Positions 42,619 to 52,102 of a stretch of DNA of 64,000 nucleotides are shown piece by piece. Within the stretch, counting starts at the first letter, position 1; each line of letters starts with the position of its first letter. A program made the translations under genes and the position numbers. The notes beneath the pieces were generated by a model that was not told where the DNA came from, made no database searches, and saw only the letters and a program-made list of their open reading frames with translations. The stretch spans positions 1 to 64,000 of the forward strand of contig CAYQMF010000006.1 in the NCBI GenBank assembly GCA_964418595.1. The letters run 5' to 3'. The DNA is from CAYQMF01 sp964418595. Lineage in GTDB: Bacteria > Planctomycetota > UBA1135 > UBA2386.

Positions 42619-43728
42619 ATGGCCGTCCCCAACCCCGCGCGCGAGCTGGCCCGCCTGCAGGCCGCAAGCAAGAAGGGGCTCGGCCGCGCGACGATCCTGC
42701 TGGGGGCGAGCACGTACTTCCGCGGCGAAGCGCTGCGCACGGCGATGGACGCGCTGCCGCCGGGCACCGCCCTGCACTCGATCGATGGCCAGGACCAGGA
42801 GACCGACGGCAGCGAGCTGCAGGCCCTGCGCGGCGGTTCGCTCTTCGGTGGGGGCACCTGGCTCGTGGTCCGACGCGCGGAAAAGTGGCTGGCGGCGCAT
42901 GGCGAGCGCGCGCTCGCCGTGGTCGATCGCATCGGCAAGGGCTGCGGCCTGCTCCTCGACGCGACGAAGGTCGACCGCCGCACGAAGGTCGGCAAGGCCC
43001 TGGCAGAACTCGACCTCTTCGAGTTCCGCGATCTCTGGGACGAACCCTTCGACCGCTCCCGCGGCCCCCTCGAGGGCGAACTCGTGCAGTGGGTGGTCCA
43101 GCACGGAAGGGCGGCGTCGGTGCCGCTGACCCCGGAGGCGGCCTACACACTGGTGACCGTGGTCGGCAAGGAGCCCGCCGAACTGGCCCACGAGCTGAGC
43201 CGCCTCGCTTCGGCGCTCGGAACGGAGCGCGTGGGACGCAAGCCGCTCACGCCAGACGACCTGCGCGGCAAGCTGACCATCTCGTTCGGCTCCACGCCGT
43301 TCGAACTCGCCGACGCCCTGCTCGCCTGGGATCGCCGCGGCTGCCTGCGCTCGCTGCACGCGATGTTCGCGCGCGGGGTGAAGGGACGCGATGGCGCCGG
43401 CGTGGATCGCGGCGGGGTATTCCCGTTCGCGACGAGCTGGCTGCAGACCACGCTGATGAACGTGCATCGCGGGCGCCTCCTCCTCGATGCGGGCACGCCC
43501 CTGCGCGACGTCGCGAGTGCGGCGGGCGCGGGCAAGTTCGCGGACCGGTTCACGAAGCAGGTCGCCGACAACCCCGAGCCGCGCCTGCGCCGTGGACTCG
43601 ACCTGCTCCTCGAAGCCCAGCGCGCGCTGCGCACCAGCGGCGAGGACCACGAGCTGCTGCTCGAGCGCTTCGTCGCCCGATACTTCGCCGGGCCGCTGCC
43701 GCAGAAGAGCGCGCGGAGCAGGTCGTGA
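42619..43728 (+). CDS. holA: DNA polymerase III delta subunit
   Basis: Clamp-loader component of 369 residues. The N-terminal two-thirds follow the HolA pattern: LGASTYFRGEALRTAMDAL, LRGGSLFGGGTWLVVRRAEKW, a LLLDATKVDRRTKVGKAL block and later LTPEAAYTLVTVVGKEPAEL, all comparable to delta homologues. The C-terminal helical collar (~250-340) is divergent. It is encoded directly after ubiA (four bases) and overlaps mutL by GTGA. Linkage of holA with mutL in a DNA-maintenance pair is plausible. Identity is moderate by eye. Confidence 0.82.
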   Translation: MAVPNPARELARLQAASKKGLGRATILLGASTYFRGEALRTAMDALPPGTALHSIDGQDQETDGSELQALRGGSLFGGGTWLVVRRAEKWLAAHGERALAVVDRIGKGCGLLLDATKVDRRTKVGKALAELDLFEFRDLWDEPFDRSRGPLEGELVQWVVQHGRAASVPLTPEAAYTLVTVVGKEPAELAHELSRLASALGTERVGRKPLTPDDLRGKLTISFGSTPFELADALLAWDRRGCLRSLHAMFARGVKGRDGAGVDRGGVFPFATSWLQTTLMNVHRGRLLLDAGTPLRDVASAAGAGKFADRFTKQVADNPEPRLRRGLDLLLEAQRALRTSGEDHELLLERFVARYFAGPLPQKSARSRS

Positions 43729-45482
43729 TCCGCGTCCTCGCGCCGGAGGTCGTCAACCAGATCGCCGCGGGGGAGGTGATCGAGCGCCCGTTCTCCGTGG
43801 TGAAGGAACTGGTCGAGAACAGCCTCGACGCGGGCGCCCGCCGCGTGCGCGTCGAACTCGTGGACGGCGGCCTCACTTCGCTCAAGGTGATCGACGATGG
43901 CGACGGGTTCACGGAGACCGACCTGCCGCTCGCGTTTGCCAGCCACGCGACCAGCAAGCTCGCGGCGCTGAGCGACCTCGACCACATCGCGAGCCTCGGC
44001 TTCCGCGGCGAGGCGCTGGCCTCGATCGGCTCGATCTCGCGCGCAGCCATCCGCACCCGCCGCCACGACGCGGAGGCGGGGTTCGAGCTGCGCTGCGAGG
44101 GCGGCGTGCTCTCGCCCGTGCGCCCCTGTGGATGTCCTCCGGGAAGCGCGATCGAGGTGCGCGAGCTGTTCTTCAACACGCCGGCCCGGCGCAAGTTCGT
44201 GCGCACGCCGCCGGCGGAACGGGCGCGCATCCAGGACCTGCTCGCGCGCCTCGCGCTCGCCCACCTCGGCGTCGACTTCACCCTGGTCGCCGACGGCCGC
44301 GAGTTCCTGCGCCTGCCCTGCGGCGACGACCTGCGCGCCCGTTTCGCGCGCGCGTTCGGCGGTGACCTCGCCCGCGGCCTCGTCGACGTCCGCTACGAGG
44401 CCGGCGAGTACGTGGTCACCGGCGTGGTCGCCGGCCCCGACTTCGCCCGCCGCGACACGAGCCTCGAGCTGCTCTACGTCAACGGTCGCGCCGCCCGCGA
44501 TCGCAGCGCGACGTTCGCCGTGCGGCAGGCGTTCCGCGAGCTGCTGATGCCGGGGCGCTACCCGGTCTACGCCCTGATGCTCGCGCTGCCGCCCGCCGAC
44601 GTCGACGTGAACGTGCACCCGACCAAGGCCGAGGTCCGCTTCGTGCACGAGCGGCGTGCGACCGGCGCCCTGCACGCCGCGGCGCGGCAGGCGCTCGCCG
44701 GGCACGCCCCGATCGCCGCGGCCGGACTCAGCGTCGGCGAGGATCTGCCCCGCGCGCGCTCCGGCTTCCCCGATCTGCCCCGCGACCTGTTCGGGCGCGC
44801 GACGCCGCCCGCGAGTCCGCCGCTGCCGGGCGGCGGTGCGCGCGATGCCCCGACCAGCGGCGCCGCCGTGCCGGCATCGCCGCCCCCGCACCCGCTGCAC
44901 GGCATCGACCCGCATCGCCCCATCCTGCAGGTGCGGCAGCTTTACCTGCTGCTCGAGCACGAGGACGGCCTCGTCGTCGTCGACCAGCACGCCCTGCACG
45001 AACGCGTGCTCTACGAGCAACTGCAGGCGCGGGACGCGAGCCGGGCACCGGCGGTGCAGCGCCTGCTCACGCCGACCGTGGTCGAGCTGCTCGCGGAGGA
45101 CAAGGCGTACGTGCTGGCCGCGCGCGACGCGCTCACTGCCGAAGGCTTCCTGCTGGACGACTTCGGCGGGCTCGCGGTGGCCATCTTCGGCGTCCCGGCG
45201 CTGCTCACGAAGATCCCGCCCCGCCGCCTGCTCGAGACCTTCCTCGAGGGACGTGGCCTCGGCGAGCGGGCGACCACGGCGGAGGCCGTGGCCGAGCGCT
45301 TCCACAGCATGGCGTGCCGCGCCGCGGTCATGAGCGGCGACCGGCTCACGCCGCAGGAGTGCGAGGCGCTCCTCGTCCAGGCGAGCAAGCTGGCGCACCC
45401 GCACAACTGCCCGCACGGGCGGCCGACGACGCTGACCTTCACCTGGGCCGAACTCGAGCGATTCTTCAAGCGCCGGGTGTAG
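43725..45482 (+). CDS. mutL: DNA mismatch repair protein MutL
   Basis: Dimeric GHKL ATPase and nicking endonuclease of 585 residues. The N-terminal ATPase shows VVNQIAAGEVIERPFSVVKE, ENSLDAGA, DDGDGF, TSKL and GFRGEAL. The transducer domain contains VNVHPTKAEVRF. A Pro/Ala linker (~330-400) leads to the C-terminal domain, where the endonuclease motif DQHALHERVLYE is intact near residue 419 and ACRAAVMSGD and NCPHGRPT are retained. It should therefore nick DNA, as in bacteria without MutH. The GTG start at 43725 overlaps the holA stop, with GGAG six bases upstream. Confidence 0.97.
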   Translation: MIRVLAPEVVNQIAAGEVIERPFSVVKELVENSLDAGARRVRVELVDGGLTSLKVIDDGDGFTETDLPLAFASHATSKLAALSDLDHIASLGFRGEALASIGSISRAAIRTRRHDAEAGFELRCEGGVLSPVRPCGCPPGSAIEVRELFFNTPARRKFVRTPPAERARIQDLLARLALAHLGVDFTLVADGREFLRLPCGDDLRARFARAFGGDLARGLVDVRYEAGEYVVTGVVAGPDFARRDTSLELLYVNGRAARDRSATFAVRQAFRELLMPGRYPVYALMLALPPADVDVNVHPTKAEVRFVHERRATGALHAAARQALAGHAPIAAAGLSVGEDLPRARSGFPDLPRDLFGRATPPASPPLPGGGARDAPTSGAAVPASPPPHPLHGIDPHRPILQVRQLYLLLEHEDGLVVVDQHALHERVLYEQLQARDASRAPAVQRLLTPTVVELLAEDKAYVLAARDALTAEGFLLDDFGGLAVAIFGVPALLTKIPPRRLLETFLEGRGLGERATTAEAVAERFHSMACRAAVMSGDRLTPQECEALLVQASKLAHPHNCPHGRPTTLTFTWAELERFFKRRV

Positions 45483-45499
45483 GCGTCCGCTCGAAGCGG

Positions 45500-46348
45500 T
45501 CAGCGCGGTCGCCGGAAGTGATCCGGCGCGAACTTGCTCGCGAGCTCGATGCCCTTGATGCGCACGGTGAGGAGCAGCTCCTTGCCGGGGCCGGCGAGGC
45601 GGTAGACGTTGAGGCTTGCCGGCAACAGCACGTCCTGCACGGGGGCGAGGGCATCGAGCACGACGAGCTCGGCCAGCTCGCGCGGCTTGTCCTTCTCGTC
45701 GAGGGGCAACGCGCTGACCGCGAGGAGGCGGTTGGTCTCGCCGTGCACCCAGACCGTCACGCGCGTGCGCCCCTCCGTGCCCAGCGTGTAGGTGGGGAAG
45801 TTCGCGACCGTGCCCTCGACGACACGGCACGCGGGATAGCGGAGGCGGAAGATCGCGAGGTCCTCGCGCCGCACTGCCGACGGCGTCTCCATGCGCGCAA
45901 TCAGGCTCTTGGGATCCAGGAACCCGAGCACCTGCCGGCACAGGCGCACCTCGTTCAGGACCTTGTCTGCCTCCTGGTTCCACTCCGGGCCCTGCAGCGC
46001 AGTGACCTCGTCGTCCTTGCGGACCCAGGCACTGGTCTTGGGGTCGTTGCCGCGCTCGATGCGCAAGCCGTTCTCGCGCACCACCGCGCGCAACGCCTTG
46101 GGCATCTGGAACTCGACGTCGAGGTCGACGCTCACTGCCTCCCCGTCCTTCTGCCTCGGCTGGATCTGGATCTGGGCCTGGAAGCTCTCGATCCTGCCAG
46201 GCGCGGCCGGCCCGCAGTGGGCGGCGTCGAGCGCGGTAGCGAGAGACGCCGCGTCTTCCTGCGCGGGCGGCGGCGCGGGCAGCACGGGCGGTTGGGTTGC
46301 CTGCGCGACGAGGCAGGCGACGGCGCAGAGCGCGAACGGGACCAGCAT
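45500..46348 (-). CDS. secreted protein of unknown function
   Basis: Protein of 282 residues with signal peptide MLVPFALCAVACLVAQ; a cysteine falls inside the hydrophobic stretch but the lipobox is poor. The mature region is beta-rich and, around residues 45-220, resembles proteins of the outer-membrane lipoprotein-sorting fold type (long antiparallel sheet, TRVTVWVHGETNRLLAV). This is a structural impression only. It is convergent with mutL (17 bases between stops) and divergent from the M16 pair, with 96 bases between starts. Confidence 0.7.
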   Translation of the reverse strand: MLVPFALCAVACLVAQATQPPVLPAPPPAQEDAASLATALDAAHCGPAAPGRIESFQAQIQIQPRQKDGEAVSVDLDVEFQMPKALRAVVRENGLRIERGNDPKTSAWVRKDDEVTALQGPEWNQEADKVLNEVRLCRQVLGFLDPKSLIARMETPSAVRREDLAIFRLRYPACRVVEGTVANFPTYTLGTEGRTRVTVWVHGETNRLLAVSALPLDEKDKPRELAELVVLDALAPVQDVLLPASLNVYRLAGPGKELLLTVRIKGIELASKFAPDHFRRPR

Positions 46349-46444
46349 CGCGGACACGATAGCGTCCCGACGCGTTCCACTCCGCTGCGGCGTCGCGACC
46401 AAGGCGCGGGAAAAGGCGGGCGACGCCGCTATGTTGGCGCGCGG

Positions 46445-47728
46445 ATGGAAGCTCGGTTCGGCGGTTTCGACCGGCGCGACGTGGGCGCGGTGCCGGTGCT
46501 GTCGCGCCGCGACGCGCGCTTCAAGACGTTCCGGATCTCCTTGCTCGCCCGCCGCCCGCTCGACGGGCGCGCGGCCGCCCGCGGGCTGCTCCCGGCGCTC
46601 CTGCTGCAAGGCACGCGTCGCGACCCGAGTCGCCTCGCGCTCATGCGCCGGATGGAGACGCTGTACGCGAGTTCGGCGGCGCCCGGCAGCATGAAGCTCG
46701 GCGAGACCCACGTCTTCCGCCTCGCCCTCGACTGCGTGGCGGGGGAGTACCTGCCCGGCCGACCCGACCAGCTCGGCGAAGGCCTGGCCCTGCTCGCGGA
46801 CCTCCTCGCCGAGCCGCGCCTCGTGGACGGCGCCTTCCCCGCCGACGTCTTCGAGCGCGAGCGGAAGAACCAGGCCAACGCGGTGCGCGCCGAGTTCGAC
46901 GACAAGGGGACCTACGCGCACCTCCAGGCGCTCGCGCACGCGTGCGAAGGCGAGCCCATGGCGATCCCGGAGCACGGCGGCCTCGGGGCGATCGCGGCGC
47001 TCGACGCCCGCGCGCCGGAGGTCGCGCGCGACGACTTCCTCCGCCATGGCGAACTCGTGGTGCTCGGCATGGGCGCGCTGCCGGAGGACTTTGCCCCGCA
47101 GATCGCGCGCTTCCTCGGGCGCCTGCCGCCGCGCGCACCCGAGCCGATCCCCGTGCCCGTCGCCGTCGCGCCGCGGGCGCGCCGCGCCCGCCGCGAGAGC
47201 GGCGATCTCCGCCAGAGCAAGCTCGTCCTCGTCTTCCGCTTCCCGCCCGCGGCGGTGGCGACGTGGCCGGCGCGGCGGCTGTTCGCCAACATGCTCGGCG
47301 GGGGCGCGCACGCGCGGCTGTTCAAAGAGGTGCGCGAGAAGCGCTCCCTCGCCTACTACGCGCAGGCGGGCACCGATCCCTTCAAGGGTCTGCTGGTGGT
47401 GTCGGTGGGGCTCGACGCGGACGCGGCCGACGCCGTCGAGGCCGAGACCCTGCGCCAGATCGAGCTGCTGCGCGCGGGTGAGTTCACGGAGTCGGAACTC
47501 GCGGTCGCGAAGGCCGGCGTGACCTCCGCGCTCGCTGCGGTCGACGACTCGATCGCATCGCGCCTGAGCTTCGTCGCCGAGCGCTTCTTCGAGCGGGTCG
47601 ACCGCACGCCGCAGGAGCAGGCGCGCGTCTATGCCGAGCTGTCCGCCCAGGAGGTCGCGGCGGCCGGCGAGGGGCTCTGGCTCGACGGCGTGTACCTGCT
47701 CGCACCGGGCAAGGGAGGTGACGCATGA
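46445..47728 (+). CDS. M16-family peptidase homologue without catalytic motif
   Basis: Protein of 427 residues of the pitrilysin/insulinase (M16) superfamily, recognised by its overall two-lobed pattern and ANMLGGGAHARLFKEVREKRSLAYYA, which is the conserved C-terminal lobe segment. The zinc motif HxxEH is absent in the N-terminal lobe, so it is probably the inactive partner of the next gene. Paired inactive/active M16 genes (as in YmfF/YmfH) are a known arrangement and form heterodimers. The ATG lies at 46445; the stop overlaps the next ATG by ATGA. Confidence 0.88.
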   Translation: MEARFGGFDRRDVGAVPVLSRRDARFKTFRISLLARRPLDGRAAARGLLPALLLQGTRRDPSRLALMRRMETLYASSAAPGSMKLGETHVFRLALDCVAGEYLPGRPDQLGEGLALLADLLAEPRLVDGAFPADVFERERKNQANAVRAEFDDKGTYAHLQALAHACEGEPMAIPEHGGLGAIAALDARAPEVARDDFLRHGELVVLGMGALPEDFAPQIARFLGRLPPRAPEPIPVPVAVAPRARRARRESGDLRQSKLVLVFRFPPAAVATWPARRLFANMLGGGAHARLFKEVREKRSLAYYAQAGTDPFKGLLVVSVGLDADAADAVEAETLRQIELLRAGEFTESELAVAKAGVTSALAAVDDSIASRLSFVAERFFERVDRTPQEQARVYAELSAQEVAAAGEGLWLDGVYLLAPGKGGDA

Positions 47729-48999
47729 AGGACCCCCGTTTCGAGATCCGGCGCGACCCCGTCCTCGGCGAGGAGGTGTGGCTGGCGTGCACCGCGCGCG
47801 GCCTCCCGGTGCGCCTCGTGCCGACGCGGCGCTTCCAGGAGACCGCCGCGGTCGTGACCTTCGGGTACGGCAGCACGGACCTCGGCTTCCGCCGCGCCGA
47901 CGGCGCGGCGCACGCGAGTCCCGAGGGCGTGGCCCACTACCTGGAGCACAAGCTCTTCGAAGACGAGGAGCTGGGTGTGTTCGACCGCTTCGCGCAGCGT
48001 GGCGCGCAGGTCAACGCGATGACCGGCTTCACGCGCACGACCTACTACTTCACGGCGACGCGCGACGTCGACGCCAACCTGCGCGACCTCCTGCGGCTCG
48101 TGGCGAAGCCGCACATCACGCCCGAGAACGTCGAGAAGGAACGCGGCATCATCGCCCAGGAGATCCGGATGTACGAGGACTCGCCCGACTACCGGGCGTT
48201 CTTCGACCTGCTGCGCTGCCTGTACACCGAGCACCCGGTGCGGAATCCGGTGGGGGGCACGGTGGAGTCGATCGCGGCGATCACGCCGGACGAACTGCTG
48301 CAGTGCTTCCACGCGTTCTACCGCACGGGCAACGCCGCACTCGCGGTGGCAGGCCCGATCGACCCCGCGGCAGTGCTGGCGCTGGCGGATGCATGCGAGC
48401 TGCCGGAGGGGAGCGCCCCGCCGAGCCTGTGCCCGGACGATCTCGGTCCGCCCGCCGCGCTGCGCGGCCAGAGCCGCATGCAGGTGGCGCGGCCGCGCGT
48501 GATGCTCGGCGGCAAGGACGGCGTGCCGCTCGCGTCCGGCGAGGCGCGCGTGCGGCATCAGCTCGTCACGCGGGTGATGCTCGAACACCTGCTGTCGCCG
48601 TCGTCGGCGCGGCGCGAGGATCTCGCCCGGCGCGGCCTCGTCGACGACTCGGTGAGCACGAGCTACATGGCGGAGCGCAACTTCGCGTTCGTGGTCGTCG
48701 GCGGCGAGAGCGAGGACCCGCGCATGCTCGAGGCGACCCTGCGCGAAGCCGTCTGCACGCCGTTGCCGATGACCGACGACGATCTCGAGCGCGCACGCCG
48801 GCGCATCCTCGGCCAGTACGTACGCGGCTTCGAGTCGGGGCGTGGGCTCGCCTTCGCGCACGCCGAGCAACAGCTCGAAGGCATCGCGCCGTTCGGCGTA
48901 CGCGAGCGGCTCGCCAGCATCACCCGCCAGGAGGTCGAGGCGCGGCAGCGCGAGCTGTTCCGCGCCGATCGGCTCGCGGTGGCAGTCGTCGAGCCGTAG
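47725..48999 (+). CDS. M16-family zinc metallopeptidase
   Basis: Catalytic member of the pair, 424 residues. The zinc-binding HYLEH is at residues 71-75, with the distal glutamate in ERGIIAQEIRMYED (~150). The segment GGTVESIAAITPDELLQCFHAFY is typical of the YmfH-like branch. A near-perfect GGGAGGTGA ribosome site, three bases from the ATG, lies within the end of the previous gene, so it may be translated more strongly than its partner. The C-terminal lobe retains MLEHLLSPSSARREDLARRG. Likely cytoplasmic, as no signal peptide is present. Confidence 0.94.
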   Translation: MKDPRFEIRRDPVLGEEVWLACTARGLPVRLVPTRRFQETAAVVTFGYGSTDLGFRRADGAAHASPEGVAHYLEHKLFEDEELGVFDRFAQRGAQVNAMTGFTRTTYYFTATRDVDANLRDLLRLVAKPHITPENVEKERGIIAQEIRMYEDSPDYRAFFDLLRCLYTEHPVRNPVGGTVESIAAITPDELLQCFHAFYRTGNAALAVAGPIDPAAVLALADACELPEGSAPPSLCPDDLGPPAALRGQSRMQVARPRVMLGGKDGVPLASGEARVRHQLVTRVMLEHLLSPSSARREDLARRGLVDDSVSTSYMAERNFAFVVVGGESEDPRMLEATLREAVCTPLPMTDDDLERARRRILGQYVRGFESGRGLAFAHAEQQLEGIAPFGVRERLASITRQEVEARQRELFRADRLAVAVVEP

Positions 49000-49008
49000 T
49001 GCTGGGCG

Positions 49009-52000
49009 TCAGCGGCCGAGCGTCAGCAGCACGCCCTGGCTCAGATCCAGCCCGAGCGGCGGCGTTGGCGTCGGACCGAACACCGCCTGCGTCACGAGGC
49101 GGCCGGCGACGAGCGCGGCGTCGTTGGGCACCGGCACGCTGACGCTGCCGCGCCCCTGGGCGTCCGGCACGAATCCGATCAGGATCCACGGCAGGCCGGC
49201 GTGGATGCGACAGCCGGAGCCGAGGTCGAGCAGAGCCGGGGGCAACGCGCCGGCCGCGAAGTACCCGACCGGGATCCCCGGCGTGCCGAGCGCAGTCCAC
49301 GTGCTCGAACCGCCGAGCACCGGATCGGTCGCGCGCAGGTCCGGCGTGCGCGTCGTGCGGGCGCAGCCGACGCCCAGCGCCTGCGCCGAGGCCCCGGGGA
49401 AGAACGAGAACAGCTCCTTGCCGCTGCCGCGGCCATCGTCCGCTTCGAGCAGCAGCGCGCCGCGCGAGAGCAGCATCTTCCCCGTCACGCCGTAGCCGAC
49501 GCCGGGCCACACGTCACAGGCGAGCACGGTGCCGGCCGCGGTTCCGTCGGAACGCCACAGCTCGTATCCGACGTCGGGCCGGCGTGCCGCGAGCCACACG
49601 TAGCGGCTGCCGCTCGCAAGTGCCGCGCCGCCAAAGCCGCTCCCCGGGCCCGGCTCGAGGTCGGCGATCGGTCGCGTGCCCGCGGGCGTGCCGTCGGTGA
49701 TCCACGGCTCATAGCCGTGCACGCCGTCGTCGGCCGCGAACACGAGTTCGTCGCCGAACGCCACCGACGCTGCGTTGAGCATGACGACCGGCTGCAGGCG
49801 GAACGTGTTGGCGCTGGTGCCGTCGCTCACCCACGGGTGTCCGTCGTTGCCGCGGAACACGACGCGCTGGCCGAGCCGGACGGCGAAGCCGTACGCCGTC
49901 ACCGCGGGCGTGACCTTCACCGTGCCGGCGCTGGTGCCGTCGGTGCGCCACAGGTTCTGCTGCCCGGTCGCGTCGATCGCGCCGAACAGGACGAAGGTGT
50001 CGGTCGCCACGGGCGAGGTGCAGTTGACGATCAGCGAGTTGCCGGGATGGATGTCCGCGAGCAGGAACGTCCCCGCCGCGGTCCCGTCGGTGACCCACGG
50101 CTCGATGTAGTTTGCGGGGTCCTTGCCCTGGAACACGATCCGATCGCCGAGGCGCGCGCTCGCCCACATCGGCGTGCTGCCCGTGACCATCTGCGTGCCG
50201 GCAGGCGTGCCGTCGGTCCGCCAGAGCTGGGCGCTGGTCCCGAAGTACAGCCAGCCCGCCATCTCGACCGGCGCGTAGAAGAACCCCGACGTGCTGCCCG
50301 GTACCGTGTCGGCCAGGATCTGCGTGCCCGCCGTGGAACCATCGCTGACCCACGGCTCGCCGCCGTGCACCCCGTCGTCGGCGAGGAAGACCAGTCGACC
50401 GCCGAACGCGGTCGCGCGGTAGACGCCCGCGCTCGCGATGCCCGGACGGATGTCCTTCACCATGCGCGTGCCGGCGGGGGTCCCGTCGGTGCGCCACAGC
50501 TCCGCGCCGAGCGCGCCATCGGTCGCCTCGAAGTAGGCGATCCCCGCGACGTCGACGAGTTCATCGATCCCTGCGGGATCGGTGGTTCCGTTGCCCGGAT
50601 CGATGTCCTGCAACAACAGGGTGCCCGCCGGTGTGCCGTCGCTCAGCCACAGCTCCATCCCATGCGTGCTGTCGTCAGCCGCGAAGATCACCTGGCCGCC
50701 GAGGTCGATCGTCGCGCGCACGTCGCTGCCGGAGGCACCGGGGCGGATGTCGAGCGCGAGACGCGTGCCGGCCGCGGTCCCGTCGCTGCTCCAAAGCTCG
50801 AGGCCGTTGGCACCGTCGTTCGCCGCGAAGAGCAGGCGCGAACCGGATGTCGTCAGCCACGACGGTGTGCTGGAGGCGGCACCGGGCCGCAGGTCGACGA
50901 GCAGGACCGTGCCTGCGGGCGTGCCGTCGGTGCGCCACAGCTCGATGCCGGTGGCGCCGTTGGTCACGCCGCCGACGAAGTACGCATGCGGACCGAGGCC
51001 CGCCATCCACGCGGCGGTGAATTCGAAGAACAACCCCGTGCCGAGTTGTACGGTGCCTCCCGCAGTACCGTCGGTGCGCCACAGCCCGCGTCCGAACGAT
51101 GCCGCGGCGGTGAAGTACAAGAGTCCGGCGTGCGCGAAGAAGGACTCGCCCACGCCGCCCACGTACGTGTTGTCGGGCGGCCGCGGACTCCCGCTGCCGA
51201 CGGCGACGAGGTCGATCACGAGCGACGTGCCGGCGGCGGTGCCGTCGGTGCTCCACAGTTCGACGCCGGTCGCGTTCTCGAAGGCCGCAAACACCGCTCG
51301 GCCGGCGAACGGCGTCAGGTAGCGCAGGTCCGACGACTGGCTTCCCTGCGCGATGTCGCGCACCAGCGTCGTGCCGGCTGCGGTGCCGTCGCTGCGCCAC
51401 AGCTCGCTGCCGAGCACGCCGTCGTCGGCGGCGAACAACAAGAACGGTCCGCCGCTGCCCTGGAGTACGCACAGCGCCCGCGGCTGGCTGCTGGCCGCGC
51501 CCGCACGCAGGTCGGCGACGATCGCGGTGCCGGAGAGCGTGCCGTCCGTGGACCACAGCTCCGTGCCGCGTGCGCCGTCGTCGGCCGCGAAGTACACGCG
51601 CCCGCTCAGCTCCGTGAGCCAGCGGTGCGGGCGGAGCGTCGGGTGGTCGGTGCGCGGGTCGATGTCCATCACCATGCGCGTGCCGGCCGTGGTGCCGTCG
51701 CTGACCCAGAGCTCGTCGCCGTGCGCGCCGTCGTCGGCCACGAACCAGAGCTTGCCGGCGAGCACGGTGAGCTGCGTGGGATCCGAACCGAACAGGCCCG
51801 GCCGGATGTCCGCGACGAGCTGGACCGAGCCCGGGGCCGCGGTGCAGCGATACAGCTCCGTGCCCAGCGCCTGCGTCGTCGCCGCGAAGAACACCCAGCC
51901 GCCGAGTTCGACCTTCGGGCCGATCGGCAGCGACCCGGGGTTGTTCCCCACGCGCTGGTTGATGTCGCGGACGAGGCTGGCGCACGGCGCTTGCGCGGTG

Positions 52001-52077
52001 CCCGGCGCGGCGAGCGTCAGCGCCAGGAGGGTGGCGACGCGGCCGGGCGCGAGACGACGAAGCGGGCGCGGGAGCAT
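49009..52077 (-). CDS. secreted ELWxxDGTxxGT-repeat protein
   Basis: Protein of 1022 residues with signal peptide ending near LAAPGTAQA. It has about sixteen or seventeen degenerate repeats of 45-50 residues, each containing ELW-x2-DGT-x2-GT-x-DI-x-PG (for example ELWRTDGTPAGTRMVKDIRPG spread over residues, shown here by pattern). Repeats of this kind build propeller-like exported proteins in Planctomycetota and Bacteroidetes. The last ~125 residues leave the repeat register and form the shared C-terminal module (GVGCARTTRTPDLRA, GFVPDAQGRGSVSVPVPND). It is convergent with the M16 pair, only nine bases away. Function unknown; likely surface or secreted binding. Confidence 0.88.
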   Translation of the reverse strand: MLPRPLRRLAPGRVATLLALTLAAPGTAQAPCASLVRDINQRVGNNPGSLPIGPKVELGGWVFFAATTQALGTELYRCTAAPGSVQLVADIRPGLFGSDPTQLTVLAGKLWFVADDGAHGDELWVSDGTTAGTRMVMDIDPRTDHPTLRPHRWLTELSGRVYFAADDGARGTELWSTDGTLSGTAIVADLRAGAASSQPRALCVLQGSGGPFLLFAADDGVLGSELWRSDGTAAGTTLVRDIAQGSQSSDLRYLTPFAGRAVFAAFENATGVELWSTDGTAAGTSLVIDLVAVGSGSPRPPDNTYVGGVGESFFAHAGLLYFTAAASFGRGLWRTDGTAGGTVQLGTGLFFEFTAAWMAGLGPHAYFVGGVTNGATGIELWRTDGTPAGTVLLVDLRPGAASSTPSWLTTSGSRLLFAANDGANGLELWSSDGTAAGTRLALDIRPGASGSDVRATIDLGGQVIFAADDSTHGMELWLSDGTPAGTLLLQDIDPGNGTTDPAGIDELVDVAGIAYFEATDGALGAELWRTDGTPAGTRMVKDIRPGIASAGVYRATAFGGRLVFLADDGVHGGEPWVSDGSTAGTQILADTVPGSTSGFFYAPVEMAGWLYFGTSAQLWRTDGTPAGTQMVTGSTPMWASARLGDRIVFQGKDPANYIEPWVTDGTAAGTFLLADIHPGNSLIVNCTSPVATDTFVLFGAIDATGQQNLWRTDGTSAGTVKVTPAVTAYGFAVRLGQRVVFRGNDGHPWVSDGTSANTFRLQPVVMLNAASVAFGDELVFAADDGVHGYEPWITDGTPAGTRPIADLEPGPGSGFGGAALASGSRYVWLAARRPDVGYELWRSDGTAAGTVLACDVWPGVGYGVTGKMLLSRGALLLEADDGRGSGKELFSFFPGASAQALGVGCARTTRTPDLRATDPVLGGSSTWTALGTPGIPVGYFAAGALPPALLDLGSGCRIHAGLPWILIGFVPDAQGRGSVSVPVPNDAALVAGRLVTQAVFGPTPTPPLGLDLSQGVLLTLGR

Positions 52078-52102
52078 CGCCCCACGATAACTGCCGGCAG
52101 GA

